Translations under genes and position numbers: made by a program | Assembly: GCF_039543385.1 (NCBI RefSeq) | Contig: NZ_BAABJQ010000003.1 | Span: forward strand, 124,001-188,000 | Source: Rugosimonospora acidiphila | GTDB taxonomy: Bacteria; Actinomycetota; Actinomycetes; Mycobacteriales; Micromonosporaceae | Reading direction: 5' to 3' | Length of the DNA: 64,000 nucleotides | In this document: positions 37,101 through 44,922 of the stretch, piece by piece | Layout: each line of letters opens with the position of its first letter | Numbering within the stretch: position 1 is the first letter of the stretch | Notes under the pieces: generated by a model | What the model was told of the DNA's origin: nothing | What the model saw: the letters and a program-made list of their open reading frames with translations, nothing else | Database searches by the model: none

Positions 37101-38726
37101 CGGACGAGCTTCGGCCCGATCATGAGTAACCAGAGCTTCACGTCCTGCGGTAACCCGGGCCTGACGCTGTTCAACCACGCCACGGCCGGCCAGCTGGAGT
37201 CCTGCTTCAACGGCGGCTCGGGCGACTCGCCGAGCAATCCGCCCTCGATCATCGGCTCATGGCACCACGTCGCAGTCGTGGTCGACCGCGGCGCGGCCCT
37301 CGAGACCATCTACGTCGACGGCGCCGTCGAAGGCACGAAGGTGATCCCGGTGACGTCGAACTTCACCAGCGGCCTTGCCTTCAACATCGGCGGCCTGAGC
37401 GGCAGCGAGACGGACACCGGCGACGGTTTCACGAATGCGTACGTCGACGATCTCGCCTTCTTCGACAAGGCGGTCCCAGCGGCGCAGGTCGCCAACGACT
37501 ACCAGGCGACAAAGCCGTCGGATGGCACGCTGCTGCGCAAGACGCCTACGTCCGTCCCCTACAACGCCGGCTCCACCGTGGCCAAGGGCTTCGTGACCGA
37601 CACGTTCCATGCCGCCGCGGTGCTCACCGGCGACCAGGTCTCGCAGCCGATCTCCGGTCTCTGGAACGGCGGCGCGGTGACCTCGTACACCAAGGTGAGC
37701 GGGGACAGCTGGCTGAAGGTCGGCAAGGATGGGGTCGTCACGGGTACGGCACCGCGCCAGCGCACGCAAGACGCCGCTGAGGTCACCGTCCGGGCGACGG
37801 ACGGTACGACCACATCCACGATCAAAGTCGAAATCCAGGTACTCGGCGCCGGCGACGCTCCACGGATCCAGACGGCGACGTGGAACGTCTGGGACGCCGG
37901 AAGCCACAGCGAAGACGCACTGAAGAAGGACCTCGCGATCATCGCGAGCAACGGCTTCGACGTGATCGGCGTGCAGGAGGACGGCGGGCAGTACGCCACG
38001 CAGCTCGCGAAAGCACTGGGCTGGCACGCCTATGAGGGCGGTCAGGGCCTCGGCGTCGTGTCTGCCTTCCCGCTGTCGAAATCGAACACCGTGGACGCGA
38101 CGAGCGAGGCACCCGCGGCGGGCGTCACGGCCGAGGTTCTCGGTCGGAACCTCCGCGTCTGGGATGGCGCTCTTGACGAGGAAGACTACGGCCCGTACCA
38201 GGCCTGCTTCCAGCACGTGACGAGTACGTCCGCCTTGGCCGCCGGTGAGAAGGGCACAACCCGCTACGCTCAAGCCAAGGCCGTCGCCGTAGCGATCAGG
38301 GGCGACGTGAAGAACGCGAGCCGCACGCCGGTGATCTTCCTTGGCGACCTCGCGTCGCCATCCCGTACGGACTGGACGACCGCGACCGCCTCCGCCCATT
38401 GCGGCGTCGGCGCCACGGACTGGCCGGCGACGGACGCGATCTTCGATACGGGGCTCATCGACTCCTACCGTGAAGCCAACCCGAACCCCGTGGTCGCCCC
38501 TGGCGATACCTGGTCCCCGTTCCAGAAGTTCCATGACGCGGCGAACAACCCCGAACCGCAGGACCGTATCGACTACGTCGGGTACGCCGGCAAGAGCCTG
38601 AAGCTCGTCGGCTCGAACACCCTCGTGGCCGGCTGGCCGTCGGTGACGAACGTCGGCACGAGTGCGTGGACGAGCGATCACGCGGCCGTTACCAGCACCT
38701 TCACGCTGGCCGCGGGCGGGCGTTAG
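34200..38726 (+). CDS. large secreted multidomain LamG / Listeria-Bacteroides repeat / endonuclease-exonuclease-phosphatase protein
   Basis: 1508 residues from the ATG at 34200 (AGGAG upstream). A signal peptide spans about 1-43. Three LamG lectin-like domains lie at about 46-272, 361-574 and 896-1105. Between them are two GYxFDSW-type beta repeats (274-349, 577-650), two Listeria-Bacteroides repeats (651-730, 809-885: YTVxFDxNGA, GYxFxGW) and one related repeat (732-807). An Ig-like region follows (1111-1217). The C-terminal 1222-1508 form an endonuclease/exonuclease/phosphatase domain with TWNVW, GVQED, LGDLASP, DRIDYV and SDHAAV. It is probably a surface phosphodiesterase acting with the phospholipase C. 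The substrate is unknown. Confidence 0.88.
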   Translation: MASPPIFWRLVSAAAAALLVTSLASVAAIHGDTAPAAAAAAVTVAPVVSYDFDNDSGTTVVDSSSNGYDGSWVGTPAYVDGVSGKAAYVSASGDSAGSANFVKLPLVAGETDAKSSFSYEFWIDEQSRTSYGSIVSNQDFNSCNDPGLTLYNQAAQGVLEACWGQTAGGTKEYAHGVNPSAITGDWHHVAVVVDRSANTMTFYVDGARVAQNPSGSITANTAFDSGLAFSIGGFSGSAVDYGDGHTNAYIDNFAFYDQPIGADQIAADYASVNPVNVTTDGHGSATTSSTVPAKGQTVKLTATPALGYAFDSWTVQSPAGLAVGADGSFTAPGVPVAVKANFASLAVPSSDLTYDPSDPVKPILSYDFNRDSGTTVTDASGNGYTGNWTGPASYGAGVSGSAAHVTKGHNVKLDFVDGKTDASASYSFEFWIKENSYTGDAWIFANQTGGSCTDAALGYYNDSGSNGVVTGCYGTTAVHVDLGNPPIVGGWHQLAAVIDRTAGTVTWYVDGSVAGAVTKIASTLSLRSGLPYVLGQSGAVNYSNDVDALYDDVNFYDQAISASQITADYAATNPATHYPVTVDGGGHGTGFSTPFAPAAGGAVTLSSSPATGYHFDSWAPEVPPTLAITADGTFTEPNPGLPVTVKANYAPNSYTVNFDGNGADGGSMPSQTLTYDQSTTLPSGGFTRTGYTFVGWSTTKDFPVVYPNQGTVKNLAPSGSATLYALWMPAGSHFVTATGDSHVSVRTSVDLTGFAAEGSTVMLIATPATGYGFSWQVVSPAGLKIGADGSFTMPTQDVVVKAVSAPIHYTVAFDANGASSGTMAPETFSYDQQAALTADAFARTGYGFAGWATTSDGQPTYADGQKVGNLTSTDGDKITLYAVWRRLVATGDTVAPTLSYDFNGDLADNSGGGHTGTWRGTPAYVTGFDGLAASVSNGANYVELPLLAGQTDASSSFSYEFWTWEQTRTSFGPIMSNQSFTSCGNPGLTLFNHATAGQLESCFNGGSGDSPSNPPSIIGSWHHVAVVVDRGAALETIYVDGAVEGTKVIPVTSNFTSGLAFNIGGLSGSETDTGDGFTNAYVDDLAFFDKAVPAAQVANDYQATKPSDGTLLRKTPTSVPYNAGSTVAKGFVTDTFHAAAVLTGDQVSQPISGLWNGGAVTSYTKVSGDSWLKVGKDGVVTGTAPRQRTQDAAEVTVRATDGTTTSTIKVEIQVLGAGDAPRIQTATWNVWDAGSHSEDALKKDLAIIASNGFDVIGVQEDGGQYATQLAKALGWHAYEGGQGLGVVSAFPLSKSNTVDATSEAPAAGVTAEVLGRNLRVWDGALDEEDYGPYQACFQHVTSTSALAAGEKGTTRYAQAKAVAVAIRGDVKNASRTPVIFLGDLASPSRTDWTTATASAHCGVGATDWPATDAIFDTGLIDSYREANPNPVVAPGDTWSPFQKFHDAANNPEPQDRIDYVGYAGKSLKLVGSNTLVAGWPSVTNVGTSAWTSDHAAVTSTFTLAAGGR

Positions 38727-38757
38727 CCTTACGTCACGAGATCGGCTACGACCACAA

Positions 38758-38792
38758 GCGCGCCCACGTCCTCCTTGAGGACGTGGGCGCGC
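38758..38792 (+). terminator. strong hairpin after the LamG/EEP gene
   Basis: Perfect 16-base stem (38758-38773 with 38777-38792) with a three-base loop, 32 bases after the stop. Confidence 0.85.
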
Positions 38793-38908
38793 GCCTTATC
38801 CGCGGCACACACTTCCCGGGGCTTGAGCGACCGCACGAGGGGTGAGGAGGAGGTCAACGACATTCGCGCCCGGGAGGCCGCCAACTCGGCCGACCTCGCC
38901 GGCAGGTG

Positions 38909-39910
38909 TCATGGGTCAGGCGGAGGCCGCCGGGCGGAGGTGGCGAGCCGGTCGGCGAGGGCGACGACGAGGCCGCGGAGTTCGTCCGGCCGCTCGATCG
39001 CGAATGGCAGGTCGAGCGACGCGAGCACCGGGGGCAACCAGTCCAGCCGTTGTACCCGCAACTCGACACGCAACCAGGGTTCGGCCGACCCATCCGCGCC
39101 GCCCGCGCCTGGTTGCTGTGCCACGATCGCCACGCTGGCGGGAAGTCGGGTGCGGATCTGCTCGGCCGTCCCCTGGATCCGTAGGGTCACTTCGTGCCGG
39201 TACGACGCCGTAGCGAATCCCGACAGGACGCGCTGTGCGGGATCCAGCCCCACGGGTGGCTCGAACGAGCCGGCCAGGGTCCTCACCTCCGCGATGCGAT
39301 CCAGGCGGAACGTCCGGTCCTCGCCGATCTCGGGCTGCGAACCGGTCACATACCAGCGGCCGGAGTGAACGACGAGCCCGTACGGGTGAAGTGTCCTGGC
39401 ACTGCGCCGGCCATCTCCGGCCGTGTACCTGATCGAGATCGGCCGGTGGTGGCGGATCGCGTCGGCGATCGGGAGCAGGACCCCGCTCTCCGGTGCCGCC
39501 GGCTGGTCGGGGGCAGCCGTGAGGGCCAGGGATCCGAACACGGCGTCGAGTCTCCTGGCAAGGCGCTCGGGCAGTACCCGCCGAATCTTGGCCGCAGCGG
39601 TCTCGCTCGCCGTGCCCATGGCCGTCAACGGCCCGCCTCGGCGACCGGAGACCAGGCCGAGCAGCACGGCGAGCGCCTCGTCGTCGTTCAGCATGAGCGG
39701 AGGCATGCGGTAGCCGGGCGCGAGCCGGTAGCCGCCGTAGCGACCGCGTACCGACTCGACGGGCACGTCGAGGTCGAGCAGATGGCTCACGTACCGCCGC
39801 ACGGTGCGCTCGTCGACCTCGAGCCGGTCGGCGAGTTCGGCCACCGTGCGGATACCGCCCGACTGCAGGAGCTCCAGCAGGGTCAGTACGCGAGCGGTAG
39901 GTCGGGCCAT
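38909..39910 (-). CDS. WYL-domain transcriptional regulator (YafY/DeoR-like)
   Basis: 333 residues. An N-terminal winged helix (TVAELADRLEVDERTVRRYV) is followed by the GRYGGYRLAPGYRMPPLMLND linker, typical of this group. The WYL ligand-binding domain (about 145-220) ends GRWYVTGS, and a WCX C-terminal extension ends FAIERPDELRGLVVALADRL. It is divergent from the small VOC protein, with 89 bases between the starts, so it is likely to regulate it. A dyad GCGGA-N5-TCCGC (39937-39951) lies in the spacer. Confidence 0.93.
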   Translation of the reverse strand: MARPTARVLTLLELLQSGGIRTVAELADRLEVDERTVRRYVSHLLDLDVPVESVRGRYGGYRLAPGYRMPPLMLNDDEALAVLLGLVSGRRGGPLTAMGTASETAAAKIRRVLPERLARRLDAVFGSLALTAAPDQPAAPESGVLLPIADAIRHHRPISIRYTAGDGRRSARTLHPYGLVVHSGRWYVTGSQPEIGEDRTFRLDRIAEVRTLAGSFEPPVGLDPAQRVLSGFATASYRHEVTLRIQGTAEQIRTRLPASVAIVAQQPGAGGADGSAEPWLRVELRVQRLDWLPPVLASLDLPFAIERPDELRGLVVALADRLATSARRPPPDP

Positions 39911-39936
39911 GCTGAAAAGTATCTCCTCAATACAGG

Positions 39937-39951
39937 GCGGAATGTGTCCGC
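39937..39951. promoter_or_regulatory. dyad in the WYL regulator/VOC protein spacer
   Basis: Inverted repeat GCGGA-N5-TCCGC near the middle of the 89-base divergent spacer. It is a possible WYL-regulator site; the arms are short. Confidence 0.3.
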
Positions 39952-39999
39952 TATTCGTTTTAGCCTCTGAGTACAGACCGGCTCAACCAGGAGATCAGC

Positions 40000-40398
40000 G
40001 TGAACTTTGTTTCGATCCGCATCATCACCAGCGATGTCGCCCGTCTTGTCGACTTCTACGAGCGCGCGACTGGCGTGCGGGCGAACTGGTCCAACCAGGA
40101 CTTCGCTGAACTCAGCACGACCTCCGCCACGCTCGCGATAGCCAGCACCCGCACCGTTCCGCTGTTCGCGCCCGACGCCGCCCGCCCGGCCGGCAACCGC
40201 TCCGTGATCATCGAGTTCCTCGTCGACGACGTGGACAGCGTGCACCAGAGCCTGACCGGCTTCGTGGACGACTTCGTCAACGAACCCACCACGATGCCCT
40301 GGGGCAACCGGTCGCTACTGTTCCGCGATCCCGACGGAAACCTCGTCAACTTTTTCACCCCGGTCAGCCCGGCCGCCATCGAGAAGTTCGCTCGCTGA
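40000..40398 (+). CDS. VOC-family (glyoxalase/bleomycin resistance-like) protein
   Basis: 132 residues from a GTG with AGGAG about seven bases upstream. It shows the two beta-alpha-beta-beta-beta modules of the vicinal-oxygen-chelate fold: SIRIITSDVARLVDFYERAT, then LLFRDPDGNLVNFFTP. Metal ligands are not all obvious, and the second-module glutamate is replaced in NLVNFF, so a binding or sequestering role is as likely as catalysis. It is divergent from the WYL regulator. Confidence 0.9.
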   Translation: MNFVSIRIITSDVARLVDFYERATGVRANWSNQDFAELSTTSATLAIASTRTVPLFAPDAARPAGNRSVIIEFLVDDVDSVHQSLTGFVDDFVNEPTTMPWGNRSLLFRDPDGNLVNFFTPVSPAAIEKFAR

Positions 40399-40454
40399 CA
40401 GCCGCGTTCACCCCGATGCGTAACTGGACTCCAGGTCGCGGTGTGATCTGACCG

Positions 40455-41006
40455 CCCGGCGGAACGGCACCGGCAGGTTGCCGGACTGTTCGGTGACCGG
40501 GTCCGCAGTGCCCGCTCCTGGGACGGGCCATCCCCGGTTGCCGAGTGGGCGGCCCGTGACGTCGTGCGGCATCTGACCGAGTGGTTCCCCGGGTTTCTTG
40601 CCTCCGGTGCCGGCATCGATCTGCCCCGCGGACCGTCGGTGGACGACGACCCTGTTATCGCGTGGCAGGTTCACTGCGACGGTGTGCAGGCGGTGCTGGA
40701 CGACCCGGAGACAGCGCACCGGGAACTCACCAACCCACACATCGGCAGCCCGCCTCTAGAGACTGCGATCGACCAGTTCTACACCACTGACGTGTTCATG
40801 CATACCTGGGATCTGTCCAGGGCGACCGGCCAGGACGACCGGTTGGACCCAGACTTCTGTGCCCAGCTTCTCGGTGGGATGGAGCAGATGGAGCAGGTCC
40901 TCCGCTCGTCCGGCCAGTACGGTGCCCGGGTCTCCCCGGCGATGCGGATATCCAGGCCAGACTGCTGGGCTTCATTGGCCGAGACCCATTCTGGTCCAGA
41001 CGGTGA
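40455..41006 (+). pseudogene. frameshifted TIGR03086/maleylpyruvate-isomerase-like metal-binding protein
   Basis: The frame from 40455 reads PAERHRQVAGLFGDRVRSAR, then WAARDVVRHLTEWFPGFLAS, the GPSVDDDP segment and FYTTDVFMHTWDLSRATGQD. This is a nearly complete mycothiol/DinB-like MDMPI domain. A stop precedes it and no start codon is available. Near 40940 the reading frame shifts: the expected ending (DADIQARLLGFIGRDPFW, then stop) lies in another frame, reaching TGA at 41004-41006. Two lesions, in otherwise well-preserved sequence, suggest recent inactivation. Confidence 0.75.
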
Positions 41007-41092
41007 GCTGGGCGTCCGGATCTGGTTGAGCGCTGATTGCGGCGGGTTGGACCTCAAGAACGCTCCGTCGGCCTACTCCCCGGCCAAACCGC

Positions 41093-41158
41093 GACCAGGA
41101 CCTGTCGCGGTTCCGGCGGGTGTTCTATGCGTGTCTGACCGCGCGTGCGTCGCATTGA
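41093..41158 (+). pseudogene. N-terminal transposase fragment
   Basis: The short frame reads DQDLSRFRRVFYACLTARAS and then stops. This matches the opening DLxxFRxEFYxCLxARAD of a common actinobacterial DDE transposase group. Only about 21 codons survive. Confidence 0.5.
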
Positions 41159-41354
41159 TCATCGCAGACCTCAGCCTCCGGCTAACGGCCGATCACGCCG
41201 ATTAGGCGGCCCGTCGATAGCCCGTCTCGAAGTCCGAGGACGTGACCGCCGCGGAGGTCTCTCCGTGCATACGACGGTGTCGCGTGACCTGCGCTGACGA
41301 GGTTTCGGCAAGCACCCGGTCGAGCTATGTGACGTGCGGTTGTCGACATGCCGA

Positions 41355-41373
41355 TTGGCACGTCTCTTGCCAA
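41355..41373. promoter_or_regulatory. operator candidate upstream of the second padR gene
   Basis: Perfect dyad TTGGCA-N7-TGCCAA, 20 bases before the chosen start at 41393. It is probably an autoregulatory site. Confidence 0.5.
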
Positions 41374-41392
41374 GCCGGGTACCATGCGTGAC

Positions 41393-41740
41393 ATGGTAGC
41401 TGATCGGGCCAGGAACCCGATGACCGAGCTGCGACGTGGAACCATAGCGTTCTGCGTGCTCGCGCTGCTGGACGACCGGGAGCGTTACGCGGTGGAGCTA
41501 GTGGGCGCATTGACGGAAAATCGCGCCTTGGCGACCGGGGCGGGAACGATCTACCCGCTGTTGTCGCGACTGCGCGAGGAGAAGCTCGTTGCCTCAACCT
41601 GGCAGGAGTCCCCGGCCGGGCCACCGCGCCGGTACTACCGACTCACCGCGTCTGGGCGTCGCTCGCTGGAGGCTTTCCGGGGCGAGTGGGCACAGTTTCG
41701 CGACGCGGTGGATCAGCTGCTGACGCAGAAAGCGTCATGA
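41393..41740 (+). CDS. PadR-family transcriptional regulator (short form)
   Basis: 115 residues from the ATG at 41393; ATG 41384 and ATG 41420 are alternatives. A start at 41348 is rejected because it would place the dyad 41355-41373 inside the gene. The winged helix is clear (TELRRGTIAFCVLALLDDRE, then GTIYPLLSRLREEKLV and PPRRYYRLTASG). This short PadR class is usually followed by a HAAS-domain membrane protein, exactly as here, with a PspC-like gene next. It probably represses this three-gene unit. Confidence 0.9.
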   Translation: MVADRARNPMTELRRGTIAFCVLALLDDRERYAVELVGALTENRALATGAGTIYPLLSRLREEKLVASTWQESPAGPPRRYYRLTASGRRSLEAFRGEWAQFRDAVDQLLTQKAS

Positions 41741-41780
41741 GTCCGCACCGACCGTCACGAGCATCGTGAGGAGCGAGCCG

Positions 41781-42329
41781 ATGCCCACGCCTGACACGCT
41801 GATCGCCGACTATCTGGACCGGCTGCGACAGGCCAGTGCCGACCTGCCCGCCGGCTCCCGTGCGGAACTGATGCAGGACATCGGCGCGCACCTGGCCGAG
41901 AAAGTCGATGCCACGGCCAGCGAGGTACAGGTTCGTCGCGTCCTGGACGAGCTGGGCGCTCCCGAGGAAATCGCCGCCGAAGCCGCCGATCAGTCGGGTA
42001 CCCGTTCGTCGGCCCCGGCCGCCGGTGGACTCGCCTACGACGTGGCCACGGTGCTGGTCCTGCTACTCGGCGGATTCGTCATTCCCCTGCTGGGATGGAT
42101 CGCCGGAGTGGTGCTGCTGTGGAATGGGCCCCGGTGGAATGCTCGCCACAAGTGGGCCGGCACGCTCATCTGGCCTGGTGCCATCATCCTCGCCCTGGTG
42201 CTGTTGACGGCCGATCACCGGACATCCGGTCGCCTTGGCGTGGTGGTCGTGACCGGTGTGGCCGCGATCATGGTCGGCCTGGTGGTCGGGTTCGTCTACC
42301 TGCTGCGCGCGGCCCGGTCACACCGCTGA
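41781..42329 (+). CDS. HAAS-domain membrane protein
   Basis: 182 residues from the ATG at 41781, with GAGGAG upstream. The N-terminal HAAS signalling domain spans about residues 4-70 (LIADYLDRLRQASADLPAGS, then VRRVLDELGAPEEIAAEA). Three or four membrane helices fill residues about 85-178. HAAS proteins accompany PadR regulators and are thought to signal through them. It sits 40 bases after padR. Confidence 0.85.
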   Translation: MPTPDTLIADYLDRLRQASADLPAGSRAELMQDIGAHLAEKVDATASEVQVRRVLDELGAPEEIAAEAADQSGTRSSAPAAGGLAYDVATVLVLLLGGFVIPLLGWIAGVVLLWNGPRWNARHKWAGTLIWPGAIILALVLLTADHRTSGRLGVVVVTGVAAIMVGLVVGFVYLLRAARSHR

Positions 42330-42408
42330 TCCCGGGCCGACATTGGTCGAGTGTCGTCATCATTCGCCGGATCCAATCTTCTAACCTTGAGCAGAGAGAG
42401 GGCTTACC

Positions 42409-42639
42409 GTGGCACAGCCGAAGGCGCCATCGTCAGGTATTCCTGCCCGGCCCAGACTGGTCCGCTCCCGTGAACATTTCGTCATTGGTGGCGTCTGCGG
42501 CGGCCTCGCTGAACACTTCGGCTGGCGTCCGTACACGATGCGGCTGCTGTTCGTGCTGTCCTGCGTACTTCCTGGCCCCCAGATCCTTGCCTACCTCATT
42601 CTTTGGTACGTCATACCCAACGCTCCCAAGCGCGGGTGA
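42409..42639 (+). CDS. PspC-domain protein
   Basis: 76 residues from a GTG with a GAGAGAGGG sequence upstream. It is a single PspC domain: LVRSREHFVIGGVCGGLAEH, then the amphipathic membrane segment LFVLSCVLPGPQILAYLILW. PspC proteins take part in envelope-stress sensing. It lies 79 bases after the HAAS gene and completes a PadR-HAAS-PspC module. Confidence 0.9.
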   Translation: MAQPKAPSSGIPARPRLVRSREHFVIGGVCGGLAEHFGWRPYTMRLLFVLSCVLPGPQILAYLILWYVIPNAPKRG

Positions 42640-42792
42640 CCGGCGGACGCCATACTCGTCCGGGTGAGTGAGGCGATCCGCGGGCCGCACCGCGAGCGGC
42701 ATCCCGTGTCGTTCGCCGCCGTCGCCCGGCGCGCCGGCACGCGTCGTGGGCCGCGGCTGCTGGGCCCGACCCCGGCATCCCGGCGAGGCGAC

Positions 42793-42825
42793 CCCGGCTC
42801 CGCCGCTGGCTGCAGCGGAGCCGGG
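42793..42825 (-). terminator. hairpin after the NmrA-like gene
   Basis: Perfect 11-base stem (42793-42803 with 42815-42825) with an 11-base loop, ten bases past the stop of the minus-strand gene. It could also stop transcription from the pspC side. Confidence 0.65.
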
Positions 42826-42835
42826 TTGGCTGTCA

Positions 42836-43654
42836 CTAGCGGAACATGCCGACGTTGCGTTCGACCCAGGTACGGAAACCGGTCGCCGGTCGACCCGTTA
42901 CGGTCGCGACGGCGGTGCTGACCGGGGCCGGGTGTATCTCAAGGGCCCGCCAATAGTCCAGCAGCGCATCCGCGTATTCGCTCGTCATGTACCGGTTCAC
43001 GGACCGCTTCCACTGCTCGCGGGTGACCCGGTTGACGCCGATCTCCTCGCCGAGCACGGCGGCGAGAATGCGTATCTGCTCGACGAGGCTGACCGCGTCC
43101 GGTCCGGTGAGGTCCAGCGTGGCACCCCACAGCCCGGGATCGGTCAGTGCCCGGTACGCCACCTCGGCGACATCGGCCTCGTCGACGGCGTCGACGCGGG
43201 CATCCGGATAAGGCAGGTCCACTGCCCGCTCGGCACGGATGCCGTACACCCACTGCCGGGCGTTGCTCGCGAACGAACCCGGCCGCAGCACCGTCACCGG
43301 TACCGGGCCGGCGCTCAGCGCGGTTTCGGCCGCGCTGAAAGGCGCGGCCATCGGGTTGACGTCCGGATCGGCGACCGTCGTGACCGCGTTCGAGGACAGC
43401 AGCACCACATGTCGCACCCCCGCCGCGGCGGCCGCGCAGGCGAAGTCGGCCGCTGTCGCCGCGTTGGTGTACAGGAACACCTGCGACACCCCTTCGAGGG
43501 CGGCGCTGAACGTGGCCGGGTCGTGCAGGTCGAGCAGCGACTGGTCCGGCCGCGGAGCGGAGGAGGCGATGCGCACGTCGGCACCGGTCCCGGCGAGGTG
43601 GCGCAGAAGCCCGGCGCTGACGGTGCCGCGGGCGCCCGTGACGAGGATGGTCAT
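42836..43654 (-). CDS. NmrA-like atypical SDR (NAD(P)-binding) protein
   Basis: 272 residues. The N-terminal Rossmann motif (ILVTGARGTVSAGLLRHLAG) replaces the usual last glycine pair but keeps the GxxGxxS pattern. HVVLLSSNAVTT and VTVLRPGSFASNARQW fit the NmrA/HSCARG branch of atypical short-chain dehydrogenases. These often sense the redox state of NAD(P) or reduce small substrates. It lies 28 bases downstream of the collapsed MFS gene on the same strand, so the two were probably one operon. Confidence 0.9.
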   Translation of the reverse strand: MTILVTGARGTVSAGLLRHLAGTGADVRIASSAPRPDQSLLDLHDPATFSAALEGVSQVFLYTNAATAADFACAAAAAGVRHVVLLSSNAVTTVADPDVNPMAAPFSAAETALSAGPVPVTVLRPGSFASNARQWVYGIRAERAVDLPYPDARVDAVDEADVAEVAYRALTDPGLWGATLDLTGPDAVSLVEQIRILAAVLGEEIGVNRVTREQWKRSVNRYMTSEYADALLDYWRALEIHPAPVSTAVATVTGRPATGFRTWVERNVGMFR

Positions 43655-43682
43655 AGCGATACTTTCCTTCGAAGGATTCGGA

Positions 43683-44234
43683 TCAGTGGAGCTCGGCGCC
43701 GAGGCTGGGCAGGACCACGCCCGTGGTCACCACCCGCCGGCCCCTTTTCGACGACCTGCCGCCGGACCGAAAACGACGTGATGGCGATGCCCGCCGACAC
43801 CGGGGCGGTCATCAGCGCCGCCTCGAACGGCGGCAGGCCGAGCCGCTGCTGCAGGTGCAGCGTGGTGACGTAGAGCAGGCCGGTGACCGTCCCGAAGAAG
43901 AGCGCACCGAAGAGCAGCCCGGCCACGAAGCTGTGATAAACAAGGCCGAACGCGGCCGCCAGGTCCCATCGGCAAGTCCGGTGAGCAGCAGGCCGACGCC
44001 GGCCGCGAGCGGCACCGCGGGGCCGGGTTCGATCCGGACACCATCGTCGAGCGACCCCATGGCCAGCGTGTAACCGGCACCCAGCCAGGGTGCCAGCGAT
44101 TCGCCCGTGCCGAGATCACGTACGATCGCCGGCGCGGCGACATTGGTGACGGTGGTACTGAGCGGGTCGAGGACGTCAGCCGCGACGACGAGCGCGAAGA
44201 CCACCCACGCGCGTCTGGAACTGAAGTAGGGCAC
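43683..44234 (-). pseudogene. collapsed MFS (DHA2/EmrB-type) drug exporter
   Basis: The N-terminal part is normal: RRAWVVFALVVAADVLDPLS, then TNVAAPAIVRDLGTGESLAP and LGAGYTLAMG. The frame then jumps straight into a late-helix-like segment (PLAAGVGLLLTGLADGTW), showing a large internal deletion. A frameshift is needed to continue with VAGLLFGALFFGTVTGLLYV and LPPFEAALMTAPVSAGIA. A second shift leads to VVTTGVVLPSLGAEL and the stop. An intact exporter has about 470 residues or more; about 180 remain. GTG 44234 is the likely original start. Confidence 0.8.
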
Positions 44235-44262
44235 AGCAACGGAACTCTCTTCTGAGAGACCA

Positions 44263-44283
44263 GACAACCTTGCTCAGGTTGTC
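44263..44283. promoter_or_regulatory. operator candidate in front of the dead MFS exporter
   Basis: Perfect dyad GACAACCT-N5-AGGTTGTC, 29 bases upstream of the original start. Such dyads in front of MFS drug pumps are typical MarR/TetR sites. No such regulator gene is adjacent. Confidence 0.5.
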
Positions 44284-44454
44284 GTGCTGGCCGGAAGCCC
44301 CGACACGCCGACAATCGGCGCTGCACCTTACGCGGATGATCATACACGGCGGTTCACGCCGATGAGGTCGGTGCTGCGTCGACCGCCGCGGGTACCACGA
44401 GGCCCAGCGCCAACCGAGGTCGGCGGCGCCGGGGAGGCGGGGTACCTACGTCCG

Positions 44455-44853
44455 CTAGCGCTCGCCCTCGGGAACAACAGCATGCGGAGCGACGACCACC
44501 TGATCCGCATCCTCGTAGAGGATCGTGCCGGGATCGAGCGACCTCCGTTCGGCCCACGCGACACCGTGTCGGTCCAAGATGGCGAGGTACCCCGGTATCC
44601 GGTCAAGCAGATGTGTGGCCGACTCCTTGAACCAGCACGAGATATGCGGATGGACCCCTCTGTCGAAGATCGATGGATCGACTGTCCCCGGGTCGATGTA
44701 GGCGGCGGTCAGCCAATCATTACTCTCCCGCCACCAGGCCCAATCTGTCGGGCTGAGCGCGCCGGAGCGCGCCAGCCCGTTAGCCAAGCCGAAGATTCCC
44801 GCATGCCTGCCACCCTCGTTAGGGGTCGCCGACTCGTACCGGATGTAAAGCAT
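44455..44853 (-). CDS. conserved hypothetical protein
   Basis: 132 residues from the ATG at 44853 (MLYIRYESATPNEGGRHAGI); a nine-codon upstream extension would start at TTG. The sequence is well behaved, with motifs FGLANGLARSGALSP, WWRESNDWLTAAYIDPGTVD and KESATHLLDRIPGYLAILD. I recall similar uncharacterised actinobacterial proteins but no function. It has no membrane segment or signal peptide. It follows the methyltransferase gene on the same strand after 69 bases. Confidence 0.75.
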   Translation of the reverse strand: MLYIRYESATPNEGGRHAGIFGLANGLARSGALSPTDWAWWRESNDWLTAAYIDPGTVDPSIFDRGVHPHISCWFKESATHLLDRIPGYLAILDRHGVAWAERRSLDPGTILYEDADQVVVAPHAVVPEGER

Positions 44854-44922
44854 CCGCCCATTCTGCCCACGTCCGCCCAACCAACAGTTGCGCCCCGACC
44901 GCCAAACCCCGCCACACTCAGC

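Noticed and set aside
35061..37178. 705-codon minus-strand frame
   Set aside because: Shadow of the LamG/EEP gene; composition reflects its repeats.
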